Below are positions 34,014 through 45,063 of a DNA stretch of 64,000 nucleotides, piece after piece; the first letter of the stretch is position 1; every line of letters begins with the position of its first letter. Below the pieces are notes generated by a model that was not told where the DNA came from, did not search any database, and saw nothing but the letters and a program-made list of their open reading frames with translations. The translations under genes and the position numbers were made by a program. This stretch comes from Brachionus manjavacas (Eukaryota > Rotifera > Eurotatoria > Ploima > Brachionidae): assembly GCA_019054805.1 (NCBI GenBank), contig JAHQIY010000002.1, positions 4,464,001-4,528,000 of the forward strand, read 5' to 3'.

Positions 34014-35499
34014 ATGCATCTTCTTCAGAGATTTATTATTTTCTTATATCTTCAGAACTGGCTACTATTTGAGTCTCAAAGTTACATTTACAAAAAAATT
34101 TGTGATTTTTTAAAATTAAATAATGAAAATATTACAGTTACTATGAAATTTTATTTAATTTTCAAAAATTATTATCTTTTTTTTAAAAGCCCCTTTTTCA
34201 TGTTCTGGATGAATGACCTAAGCCCATTCATTCTTTAATGGTAATGATGAATCGAAAGCTAGATCGATACATCATTTTGCAAAGAATTTTATCGTGATTA
34301 AATTTAGCTATTATTTGTTTCCCTCGGAGGTTTTATGCTGGAAAAGGAAACATTGCATTCTTGAAAACTCACAATTATTTGATTCATGTGATTATGATGA
34401 TTATTGGAAAAAAATGTTTTTTATCTTTTATTTTTTAATGGAAAACTAAATCTCTTGAATGAACTTATTTTCATGTAAAAAGTATTCAAAATTAAGAAAA
34501 ATAAAGACGAGTTAGGCAATTGAAAGAATTTTTTTACCTATAGAAAATGAATCAGAAACGTTTTTTTAAAAACGGAAGGTATGTGAATTTTATAGATTAA
34601 TTTTTATGAATTAAAAATACAAAGTAAATTAAAATTTAGATTTAAGGAGAAGGATAAAAGTACAAAAAACATTTTCAATAAATATAAATATTTTTATTAT
34701 TTTTTATTGTAATCCTAATAATTAAAAAATATCTTCATCATCTTGTTTTAGATGTATCTCCAAAAATAATTAGGACAATTTATAAACTTAAATTTTATCA
34801 GTGGCTAAATTAAAATTAAAATTTTTTATTTTTTTTACAAAATTTCATTAAAATTTTTATTTCAAATTTTAAGCAAAGTAAAATTAATAATAAAATTTCA
34901 AAATTTCAAATTTTCTCAAAATTTTTAAATGCGTAATTTAGCCAATTGCACGGATTTTAGAATTAATTTTTTACTTCAAAAACCATATTAAAAAAGGATA
35001 ATAGATTAAAAAAAATACTATTTTGAATAAAACTTAAAACTCATTAATTGAATAAAGTCAATAAATTAAGTCTTTTAATGTTAACTACGTGTGATTATCT
35101 TGCAAACGATATTTCAAACCTTCCGAATTATTTGCAAATGGCTACAAATAGGACAAAGAGACAAAAAACAAGCGGAAGATAATCAATAAAATGATGATGA
35201 AACTGCAAAAATGATAGAATTAACAAATTCTCTTCCAAAAAATACAATGGAATATTAACATTGCTCCGTAGCATAAAACAAAAAAGCATAAAATAAATGA
35301 AAAATTTTACTCTTTCTTTATTTATTTATTTTTATTTATTTAATCAATTTAAGTCCCATGAACAAATTGAAATATAATATTAAATAAAAAAAGGACAGAA
35401 AAATTTAATAGTCAATTATATATCTATTTTACAATAAAGTAAGAAATTCAATTTGTTATATACATAAAAATGATTAAGATTATTTAACATACACAATTC
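34014..35499. other. Intergenic, no gene seen; TTTA-rich tail at about 35,320
   Basis: AT-rich. At 35,315-35,345 a TTTATTTATTTATTTTTATTT run is followed by GTCCCATGAACAAATTG. This may be another retroelement tail, but without the GAGCT hairpin. Confidence 0.35.
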
Positions 35500-35509
35500 G
35501 ATTGAGTAA

Positions 35510-35803
35510 TTAATTGTCCCTATTCTATCCTTGTGGATAATGGGGAGGCGCTCATCTCCTTTTCAAGTACCTTTTTGAGCAACGGCTCCGATCTGAAACA
35601 GATATTACTGCATCGAGTTGATCATCTACACCGCAATTATTGCCCAGTCGAAACTTGTCCCCCTATTTTTATGATGAAAGAGGTTTAAACATTCGCCCCG
35701 TATTGCAAAGATATTTTGAAGATTTTTTCACCCTCAGCGGGATTTGGTTTCGATCCTCTACTTGCATGACTTACACGCAAACCATTCGGCTATACGGGCT
35801 CTA
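35510..35803 (-). mobile_element. tRNA-derived SINE, copy B (full length, with TSD)
   Basis: Read on the minus strand: GAGCCCGTATAGCCGAATGG (box-A-like), then about 40 bases later GGATCGAAACC, one mismatch from the box-B consensus GGTTCGAAACC. A tRNA-unrelated body and the shared core follow, ending GAATAGGGACAATTA. It is flanked by direct repeats GATTGAGTAA at 35500-35509 and 35804-35813, a 10-bp target-site duplication. 294 bp. Pol III promoter boxes plus TSD define a LINE-mobilised SINE. The two boxes and the ends are read directly from sequence; the mobilising LINE is inferred. Confidence 0.8.
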
Positions 35804-36182
35804 GATTGAGTAAAAAAGGTATTTATCGTGTCAATTTTCCAGATTTGTTAAACTCAAAGCACAATTCAATCAAAAGAACACTGAATGCTTGATCTATTTA
35901 TCGAAAACACAGAAATTTCCATTTTAAAATTGAAGTTATGAAAATAATTGGTTTAATTTTTTGTGTTTGAATTACAAAATTTAACCAATTTTGAAATAAC
36001 ATAGAAAAAGTGCGATGTTTCAAATATATTTTTCAGTCAAAAAAAAAAAAAATTAAAGTTAATATTGCAATCATTTTCATATTTGAAATTAAATTCTTAG
36101 GTGAAATAGAATGAGTTTAATTTTCGGTTGGAAATTTGAAAAAAAATATTGAAAATTCTTTTTTTAACTTTAAAACAATTCT

Positions 36183-36310
36183 CTTATTTATTTTTTACCG
36201 AACAAATGCTTCTTCAGAATAAAAACATTTAAAAAACTAAAAATAAAGTTAAATAATAAAAAAGTAAAAAAAAAAATGAATAAAAGAAAAATAATTCATT
36301 CAGATTAAAG
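36183..36310 (-). repeat. Retrotransposon 3'-tail repeat, copy 3 (eroded)
   Basis: TCTTATTTATTTTTTACCGA, then AATGCTTCTTCAGA and A-rich DNA align with the other tail copies. The hairpin has decayed. It is nested inside the TIR transposon. Confidence 0.45.
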
Positions 36311-36341
36311 CTTATATTAAGTCGTTGAAAAAATGGGTCTA

Positions 36342-36866
36342 GTCGGTTAGGTGAACCAAAGTTCACTTATTATCTGAAAAATTCTCGTTTTCAGATTTTG
36401 TGAACTATTGTTTCACCTAATAATTATTAGGGTGAAGCAAAATATTTTAATTCAATTTTATTTTTAATTTGAAAGAGCTTTAGAAATAGCTTAGCATTTG
36501 CTTTGATCTGGTTGACTTAGTATTACTTTTCCATCAATCCCAAATACCCAAATGCGCTCTCTACTTAAAACTTTGCCTTTCAGCATAAATAATAAAAATT
36601 AAAATTAATTTTTCACCCTAAGAGTTTGACTTTAAGGACATAGATTCATCTATTTTGCAAAATTAACCTACTTCACCAAACTCTAAATTTTCCATGTAAT
36701 TATTTTTTCTATCTTAATTTTTATCATTACATTAGCTTTTTTTCTAATTAGACGAATAAATTTAAAAAAAGGTGAACAATTTTTAGATTAGGTGAACTAA
36801 TAGTTCATACAATCTGAGAACAAGAATTGTTCCAGTAACAGGTGAACCATGGTTTACCTAACCGAC
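36342..36866. mobile_element. 525-bp MITE with about 85-bp TIRs and a GGTGAA motif array
   Basis: Ends are GTCGGTTAGGTGAACCAAAG and the inverted counterpart GGTTTACCTAACCGAC, each bordered by TA (36340-36341 and 36867-36868). Similarity of the inverted arms extends about 85 bp (AGATT..GTGAACTATT..TTCACCTAAT). GGTGAA or its complement TTCACC occurs at 36350, 36412, 36431, 36612, 36672, 36771, 36791 and 36841, with further GTGAAC half-sites at 36361 (complement) and 36400. No ORF. Consistent with a Tc1/mariner-type miniature element with repeated transposase-binding sites. Confidence 0.8.
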
Positions 36867-37203
36867 TAAAAGCAGAAAAACTTTGTTTTTTTCTAATAAA
36901 ATTTTGACTCTAGTGATAATTTACTTTCGTTTGGTACATTTTAACAAATACTTAATTTATCAAAAATGGAAAACAGAGCGTAGATAGTTTTTTTAACTTC
37001 AAATATTATCTTTAAGGATCATCATATCACAAACCCAAAGTCAAAATTTATTAAAAAAAAACTAACTTTTTCATGTTTGCAATACTAACTTAAAATCAAT
37101 TTTTTTTGAAACTGAAAAAAATATTTGAAACATCGCACTTTTTCAATTTTTTTTCAACATTGGATACATTTTGTAATTCAAACACAAAAAATTAAATCAA
37201 TTA

Positions 37204-40200
37204 TATGATTAGTTATGAAAATCGTCAGAATGCAAAATTTGTAAAAAAAAAAGGATTCAGGAATTGACTACTGATTTTTTCAATCGTGTCAGTTATTTTA
37301 AAAAAATCAATTTTCTGTTTTTTGGAAAAAAATTGTAGTTTTAAATGAGGAATTGGATTTAGAAGAATTAGAAAATTTCAATTTTGTTAATTGAATTTAT
37401 GATTTTTATGTAAAAAAAATTTATCTGTAAAGTTAATTAGAAATTTTTAAATAAAAAAAATGATCTGATTATAAAAAATCAAATAATAAATTGCAAGATC
37501 AAATCTTTCGAAGATTCAAACACCATCGAAGACCAGTGCTACATGATACTATTGAAAAATAACATAATTTTCAAAAAAAACTCAAAAATGCTTCAAATCA
37601 AATCAACAATGATTATGAAAATATTCCAAAAAATGTTATCCAAATCGAAATAAGTGAATACATGGGTCCATTAGGTGTTTTTTTATTTACATTGTGGCGA
37701 TTGTAGTAAAAACTATTAACTGGAATCGAAAGAGATAACATTGTAAAATTTTTAGCTTCTATTTATAGTTTTTGTTTTGTTATTATTTTAATGAGATGAT
37801 ATTTATATTTATATTAATGGATTCGAACTCTTAAATAAATTGAAAAAAAATTAGAATTCAAGAATTTTTTTTGATTATCGAGCAGTAATTTCGAAGATCT
37901 TTGTTATTGTTCTTAAAAAATATACATGATAGAAAAGTATCCTTTATTGTTTTTATTTGTTACCTAAGGCTCATTCGAAAATTCGATTGTAAAAACTTTG
38001 AGCAAAATATCAAATTGGTATTTTAAATTAGACTTTATTTAGGGGACAACTAACCTGACGGCAGAAGTTAGATCAGATTTTATCAAATTTTGAAATGAGA
38101 AAATTGGTCAAATCATATGCAAATAGTGTTATGACCATTACTTTTGTTTAATATTTTGATAAATTCTAATCAAATAATTTCCTTCAGCTGAAAATATTTT
38201 ATATCCTTATTTAATGACTGGTAAGATCGGTGGAAAATTATAAATCAGAAAGAGTCTTTGTGATATAGCGACATCTTTCTAATAGCTGCTCCAATACGTC
38301 TTACGAGAAGATCGGATAGACGGGCCCAAGGGTACTAATGTAAACATTACAGTCTTATAACGCAAAACAAAATATTTGATTTTTAAAGAAAATCGCTCAT
38401 TATGTATTCAATAGCACGAGATCGAGTTATTAAACTCTTCTTTTTATCATTTTTATAATTGAAATGTTATGAGATGAAATTGATTAAACAAAATCTTTTG
38501 ATTAAAATAAGTCAACATAAAAATGGAGTATCTTTAGGAAATTCATGGAATTAATCGGAAAATGTAAAATTAAAATTGTATGATTTTGATTTAGATTTAA
38601 TTAGAAATTTTCAAATCAATCACAGTTGGATAAGAATCAAATAATCTTGGTAAAAATCAAAAAGATATAACAATTAAATAATCAATTATATTTTATGATT
38701 AAATCACAAAAATTTAGTTATTTAAATCTTTATTCTTAAATTCGTTTAATTAAATTTAGAAAAATTATCTAAAATCGATTCATCATTATTTTTTAACTTT
38801 TTTTTTGTAAAATTATATTATTAGATTAGTTTTCCTTGCTAAACTCGTAAAAGATAAATAATATATATTTAATAAACCACTCAAGCATTTTAATATTTTA
38901 TTCTTAAGAATGGCAAGTTTTTGAAGATTAATTGATTTAATTCAAATAAATTACACTTGAAAAATGCATTCATTTTAATTAATATAATTTGCTATGAACT
39001 AGTTAAACAAGAGGTAATCTTAGAAACCTTCATTTTAAATTTTCACTACCGATTTGTTAGAACTCAGTTTATTTTAAAAATAAAGAGTAAGATTTATTTT
39101 TTTAATTAATTAGATTTTAGGTAATAAAATATTTATGTAAATAGAGATTAAAGCTGATTATTTATTATTAATCGATTTCATTGAAATCATCAAACAATAT
39201 ACAAAAGGTAGAAATTAGCTTCCATTCTTAGCAAAGATACTCAGGTTTAAAATTCTTAAAATATAAAATGATTAATTAGATGTTATTCAGTTTTAAAAAG
39301 ATAATTTTTGCAAAACAAATGTGCTAATTAATAACATTTAAGTTAATAATAATAGCTTTATTTTAGAAAAATCATCAAATCAATACAATATTACAGAAAA
39401 AAAGATCAAATTATTACGAATGAAAAAATTAATAAAGAATATAAATTTGTATTTCAAATCAAATTTGTATTTTATATAGAAAAAATTTAAATTTGGTTTG
39501 TTTAAAAACCGACTTTTCTCAAATTTATTTAAATTTTTAAACTTTTCACATTCACTTTGATTTATTTCTTTTATAATAAATTAGATCTCGAAAACTCGCT
39601 TTAACTGATTTTAGTTAGGGACCAAAATTGATTTCCAATAACGTTTTAGTTTCCTCTAATCTTTAACCATAAAATAGTTAAAACTACCTTATTCATTAAG
39701 AAAAAAAATAATTTTTTTTCAATCATGACATTTATTTAAGATATTTTTAAAAATAAGTGATCATCCCATAAGAAACTTTATTGAAAGATAAATACCATGA
39801 TTTAATTGTTAATATTAATTTAATTTCAATTCAATTTTTACTTGAATGAACAAAATAACATTATAATTAAACAAGATAATATTCCTCAATTTTAATTTTT
39901 TTTAATTTAACTTATTTTTTCTTTTGAAAAATCTTAAAAATACCCATTTTGTCAGATATTTCCTTGAGCAAAATAAAATTTATATCTTTAATCGGATTGT
40001 TTGAAAAGTATTCATTAAATAACTTAATTCTTATCGATTAATTAAAATTAATTTATAACTAAAATATGTATTTAATTTTATTTATGTAATTTTTATATTT
40101 TATTCTTTATTGTTAATTTTTCAATTGATTCTAATGTATTTTTTCTTTAATTTTTCTAATTTTTTCATAAATTTATGAGGTTCTTCTGTATTTCCGAATA

Positions 40201-40285
40201 AATAAAATGAAATTAATTATGATCAAAGAAGTGCTTACGATAAATACCATAATTTTTTAGAAATGGTAATGAATTTAATACAGAT
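37204..40285. other. Intergenic AT-rich desert
   Basis: No gene assembled. Around 37,500-37,680 a plus-strand frame (FRRFKHHRRPVLHD, stop, then KNVIQIEISEYMGPLGVF) hints at a decayed protein I cannot name. Around 38,260-38,350 is a short higher-GC patch without identifiable structure. Otherwise nothing supportable. Confidence 0.4.
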
Positions 40286-40289
40286 ATTT

Positions 40290-41250
40290 AACAAAAAAAA
40301 GGAAAAATTCCTGGCGATCTATTAGCCACTACTTATAGTCTTTACCTCGATTTTGTTCAATTCTGAGAACAATTGTGAATTATCAAAAGAAATAAAAGAC
40401 TTCTTTAGAAATAAAGTTCTAAAAAATTTAATCGAGATTATCACTCTTCTTCTCAAAAACCAGATTTGGTCTAGATCGTATCCATGACCTAATATTAAAA
40501 AAATTCCCTTATTAGACCTTGTTTGAAATGAGTCAACTCTTTAACATGATTTTAGAAAAAGGCAAAGTCCCAGAATCCTGGAAAATAGAAAGTAAAATCA
40601 TCATCCTAAGAAATCTCCTCTCACTCAAGACTCTAATAACTATCGTTCAATTAGTATGAAAAGTTGTCTTGAGAAGTTACTTGAATGTATTATTTAAATT
40701 AGAATATCTAATTTTCTTGAGAAGAATAAATTCATTGTTCATGAGAAATCAAGATTTAGAAAACATAGACCCACTGCAGATAATCTTTATTTTCTTATTC
40801 AAAAAGTTGTAGTCTTATTATAGATTTATTAAAGCAAGAGTCCTACAAGGGTCAGTATTTAGTCCACTTCATTTTAGCATTTCCATAAGTGACATACCAA
40901 AAGGAAATAGTTTGCAGGTGATCTGGCTACTTTTTTATTTTCAATAAGATCGGAAATCTTTAAAATGTTAGTAAAATGAATCTTGATTAATAAGTACCCA
41001 AAAGAAGTTGAAAAATGGATTTTCAAATGGAAAATTAAAAATTCTGTTGAAAAGTTATGTTACATGATCTTTGAGAAAAAATAATTAAAATCAATCTTGA
41101 CCTTAATTTTAATTGTAAAAATTTATATATTTAAAAAAAGTCGAATTCTTAGGAATTACGTTAGACTCAAAACTTACATCTAGTTTTTTTTATTCATAAG
41201 GAGCATTAGCAGATAAACAATTGGATAAATAATCAAAAAAAGAATTTTCA
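40290..41250 (+). mobile_element. Heavily decayed RT fragment (same family as 28.7-30 kb)
   Basis: Shifting frames show GLDRIHDLILKKFP (about 40,470), MILEKGKVPESWKIESK (about 40,550), and RVLQGSVFSPLHFSISISDI (about 40,830-40,900), with a broken ADD region after it. Several deletions, including most of the palm between fingers and motif C. Confidence 0.6.
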
Positions 41251-42283
41251 CGAAAACACAAATGTAGCTAATCTATTTCTGAGTGTTTAGGTACACTTCG
41301 ATTTTTTTATAAATAAATGTTTTTTAACTTAAATTTAGCAAAAAAATAAAATTCACTCATTTGAAAAATTTAGATTGTTCCTATAGTTAAGACTTACATG
41401 CTGATATAGAGCAATCATAATTTTTGCGGTTAATTGCTGATCTGAGCAATAGCAAATAATATTTTATTTAATTTGGTTTAAAAACTTACAGAGTTAGAAA
41501 ATCAATTAAAAAATTTAAGAATCTTTAGTTAAGACAAACTATTCTTTCAATTTTTTGAAAAAAAAAATTCAAAAAAGTCTTATAAGATAGTGTAAGAATT
41601 TAAAAGTTAAATGATGTCTATGTTCGTAATTTTTTTTGTTATTGACATTGAATCGAATAATCTTCTATCATTTTTATTAGTTTGACGATTATGTTCTCGA
41701 ACACTGTTAGATGCCTGTTTTTATGCCAGAATGTATGTTTTGAATAAAAAACTCCTAACAAGCTATCAATTTTTTTTATATTTTTTAATAACACAGCTTA
41801 AGATGAGCTAATTTTTGTCAAGAAATCTAAAAATAAATTTCTACTAAAATAGAACTTAAATTATCTTGTAAAATTAAAAACTAGTTTTAAAACAACTCTT
41901 AAGGCATTTTCTGCTTGATCTAAGCTAAGAAACTTTTTTGATAACTTAACAAAAAAAAATAATGAGTATCTGAAGAATTTTTTTAACAAGCGATTATCTT
42001 CTAGTTTTTTTAACAAGTGATAGTTATTATCCAAAATTTTAATGAAATCTTGATTAATTAGTTTTCAAATTATTATTTTAGTACTTTTAAAATTTTAATG
42101 TTTGATTAAATTAGTTTTTAGAAATAAAATTAACAACATTCAAATAATTAAAATTTTTTATATGAAGTTTCAGGTTGAGTCAAAAAGAATACCGCCGAAT
42201 TGAAAATTTATGAAAAATTTTTAGTAATATTAAATACCAATCCATAGTGCTAAATCTCCATTACAAGAATGTATGTTTGAGTT
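41251..42283. other. Intergenic, no feature recognised
   Basis: AT-rich; probably the degenerate tail of the preceding RT fragment at first, then nothing I can support. Confidence 0.35.
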
Positions 42284-42354
42284 AAAGGTATTTCCGATCC
42301 ATACTTATTGTTCCTCGAAAATAAGTACCTTAAAAACCCAACTAATTTAGTTCT
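42284..42354 (+). repeat. 71-bp dispersed repeat R1, copy 1
   Basis: Contains TTTCCGATCCATACTTAT and ATAAGTACCTTAAAAACCCA. The arms TACTTAT/ATAAGTA form a small hairpin. A second copy in direct orientation lies at 44,993-45,063 with about 8 differences by eye. The two copies flank the Tc1 relic. Confidence 0.6.
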
Positions 42355-43575
42355 AATGAAAATTTTGAAATTCTCTTCCCACGCACATGAGGAACATTTT
42401 CAATTTTTTTTTAAATTTATTGTGTTAGGCTTTAATTTATAAATATACAGCATTGTTAGCAAGTCAAGAAATTCTTGATTTTTTTAGTGTCTATTTTGAT
42501 TTAAACTTTCATAGAATGGGTAAGGATAATGATTTTAAGACAATTTTTTTTCGTCTAAAATCTTTATTCTCTTAGATAAAAATTGGAAAAAAATTTCGAT
42601 TGAAATAAAAATTCATTCATTTGTTATTGTAATTAGACAAAGACTATCCAAATCATTTAATTTTTTTTTATTGTGAAAAATTTAAGAAACTGGCCGAAAG
42701 CAAGTTTGGCCGCCTTTAATTTTCATACTTTTATTGTTTTTATTTGGCATTGCGTCTACTTAGCTCTCAGAAATATTTAAGGTACAAGCATACGTTTTGG
42801 TACCTCAAGTATTAAGAATACTTGGGAAAATTTTTTTCAGCTTATTCAATGAACTTGGCTCTTGTTTGGCAATGGCTTAATCGATCCTAGTCCATAAATT
42901 CCTTCCTTCATTTATGTGACTCGATGGCAAGGGCCATTTTCTTGTAGAAATTTGAAAGCCTCATCTTCTCTTAACATACCTATTGATGGAAGTAAGCTAT
43001 TTCTTAAGATATCAACATGCATCTGAGAATTAAGTTTTACGTCAAATATAGAATAAAATTTCTAGACCATAATAGCTCATACGACCCAAATCCTGATAGA
43101 ACCACTTCCTTGCTTTATTGGCCAGATAATACATTGTTTATTATGCTTCTTTGATGGCATTTCTTAGTGCTTATTACTATCACTGAACATTATTTATCTC
43201 CATTTAGATATTCTCCATTATTTAACGTCCAGACAGAAACTTTTTCTAGTTTTCTTTAAGATTTTGTAAACCTTGGTTTTCGAGCCGCATTTTTCCATTC
43301 AAATTTTTTTTTTAAATCTTTGTCTTATCAATTCCATGCTTTTCGGACAAACTAGTTTTTCAATTCATTATGGAAATTTTCAGTTATGTGCAATGATTTT
43401 TTATAGTTAAGTTCTATTTTTTTACCATACGAACTGATTTACGATCATCTTTTTCAGTTGAAACCTGAACATTTCTTAATAAGGAATATTGTTTTCTGTT
43501 CTGCCCTGTTAAAAATAAGACAACTTTTAAGAGTTTGAATGGACATCTTGGTTTTAAAAGCGATATGTTCTTATT

Positions 43576-43650
43576 TAATTAATTATTTATTTGTTTTATC
43601 TGTATCGAGATAAAGCTCCTTCAGATCAAAAAAATTTAAATAAAATAAAT
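43576..43650 (-). repeat. Retrotransposon 3'-tail repeat, copy 4
   Basis: TTATTTATTTGTTTTATCTG, then CGAGATAAAGCTCCTTCAGA and A-rich DNA. Same orientation as the other three copies. It abuts a plus-strand RT fragment. Confidence 0.55.
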
Positions 43651-43654
43651 GCTT

Positions 43655-44260
43655 TAATATTTTAAATCACTAGTGAGACCTCATTTGAAGTATACAATAG
43701 GACCCAGGAGTCCGTATTTAAAAATAGACAGTAAAATTCTTGAAAAATTACAAAGAAGAGCGACAAAACTCATTAATTCTACCAGAACTGAGCCTTATGA
43801 AGACAGAATGAAATACTTGAGTTTTATGAGTCTTGAAAATCGTCGTTTAAAGGGAGACTTAATTCAATTTATAAAATTTTAAATGGTTTTAAAAAATTAT
43901 CGTTAACAAATGGTATCAATTTAGCTTGTTTTGCAAAAAACCTACGAAAGCCACATGATAAAAGACTGGTCCGAGAAGTAAATCGCAAAGATTCATTAAG
44001 ACATTCTTATTAACAAATTTATAGAACAATTAATCAGTGAGTGCTATCAATGTGCAAACAATAAATGGCTCTAAAGTGTCCATTGACAATGAAGCTTTTG
44101 GAATGGTGGGAAGCAAAAGCCTTATAGTTAATGAGGCTAAACGTTTTTAATTGCAGCATAGATAGAAATATCTATTCTGCAGAAGTTTCTTCTCCTACTA
44201 ATTTTCAAGTATAATAAGATAAAAGTAAAATAAGTTAAAATATAATATAAAAGAAAATTT
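43655..44260 (+). mobile_element. LINE C-terminal/3' fragment
   Basis: The open frame 43,673-43,882 encodes VRPHLKYTIGPRSPYLK, KLQRRATKLI and RMKYLSFMSLENRRLKGDLI, the post-RT region of CR1/L2-like elements. After frameshifts, TINGSKVSIDNEAFGMVGSK and NEAKRF follow, then an AT-rich 3' end. It is 5'-truncated and nested in the Tc1 relic. Confidence 0.65.
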
Positions 44261-44789
44261 AAAAAAGAAAAATTTTAAAATTAATGTCAGGTGTAACATG
44301 TTTAAGTATTGAATAGTTCAGAAAAGAAAGAAGAAATAGCAAGATAGCAATAACACAATGGAGTCGCGTATTCGACATACTTACAAATAAATCCAGAATA
44401 CTTGGGACAAGATTTCTGGATTTTTTTTTCAATCCAAAATTTTTTTCCAATTTTTATCTAAGAGAATAAAGATTTTAGACGAAAAAAATTGTCTCAAAAT
44501 CATTATCCTTACCCATTCTATGAAAGTTCAAATCAAAAAAATCAAGAATTTCTTGACTTGTTCAAAAATCTATATATTTTTTTTTTTTTTTTTATTGCAT
44601 TTTTATGTACTTAAAGAGGAAAATTTTTTATCAAAAAACTCATTTTATAATTATGTGGAAATGCTGGCCCATCTAGTATACCACAAAAAGTATTTTTCTG
44701 AAAGAGCATTTAATCTTTCATCGAATTGTAAAAATATACGACTAGTATGTGCTCAGGTTACATTTGTCATGTGGTAACTTGGAATCACT

Positions 44790-44914
44790 GGTGTAGATGA
44801 TCAACTCGATGCAGTAGCCTCTGTGTCAGATCGGAGCCGTTGCTCAAAAAGGTACTTGAAAAGGAGATGAGCGCCTCCCCATTATCCACTAGGATAGAAT
44901 AGGGACAATTATTA
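44790..44914 (+). mobile_element. tRNA-derived SINE, copy C (5'-truncated, perfect 15-bp TSD)
   Basis: SINE core from GGTGTAGATGATCAACTCGA to AGGGACAATTATTA, lacking the tRNA head. It is bordered by identical TAACTTGGAATCACT at 44775-44789 and 44915-44929. The perfect duplication and 5' truncation are the hallmark of target-primed reverse transcription and imply a fairly recent insertion. Confidence 0.85.
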
Positions 44915-44992
44915 TAACTTGGAATCACTTGATACAACAAAGAATTTAATTGATAGATTAAAATGATAAACATTGATTAAATTATTATCTGA

Positions 44993-45063
44993 AAGGCCTT
45001 TCCGATCCATACTTATAGTACCTTGAAGATAAGTACCTTAAAAACCCAACTAATTTAATTCTC
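44993..45063 (+). repeat. 71-bp dispersed repeat R1, copy 2
   Basis: Direct-orientation partner of 42,284-42,354. TACTTAT/ATAAGTA stem conserved, loop bases changed. Confidence 0.6.

Larger units (their letters stand above)
35947..37201. mobile_element. Non-autonomous TIR transposon with about 135-bp terminal inverted repeats, TA-flanked
   Basis: The left terminus (35947 to about 36078) and right terminus (about 37066 to 37201) are inverted copies. Shared blocks include TTTAATTTTTTGTGTTTGAA and AAAAAGTGCGATGTTTCAAA. Both outer ends abut a TA dinucleotide (35945-35946 and 37202-37203), the Tc1/mariner target signature. No transposase ORF is inside. The 1,255-bp element has been invaded by a retrotransposon tail repeat (36,183-36,310) and by the GGTGAA MITE (36,342-36,866). 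Confidence 0.75.
42460..44560 (-). mobile_element. Tc1/mariner transposon relic with about 140-bp TIRs and inner insertions
   Basis: The left arm from 42460 (AAGTCAAGAAATTCTTGATT, then TTTCATAGAATGGGTAAGGA, then ATAAAAATTGGAAAAAAATT) recurs inverted at about 44,420-44,560. Between them the minus strand encodes a decayed DDE transposase. IMFSDSNK contains the first catalytic Asp. WPIKQGSGSIRIW and QMHVDILRNSLLPS follow, then FLQENGPCH at the second catalytic site, where Asp is replaced by Glu or lost. Stops are frequent. An outward part (43,576-44,260) consists of retrotransposon fragments inserted later. Not functional. Confidence 0.7.

Noticed and set aside
33822-34019. Minus-strand 65-codon frame as a host gene.
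   Set aside because: It is the antisense of SINE copy A; similar frames occur in the other two SINE copies. Kept only as a finding about the SINE family.
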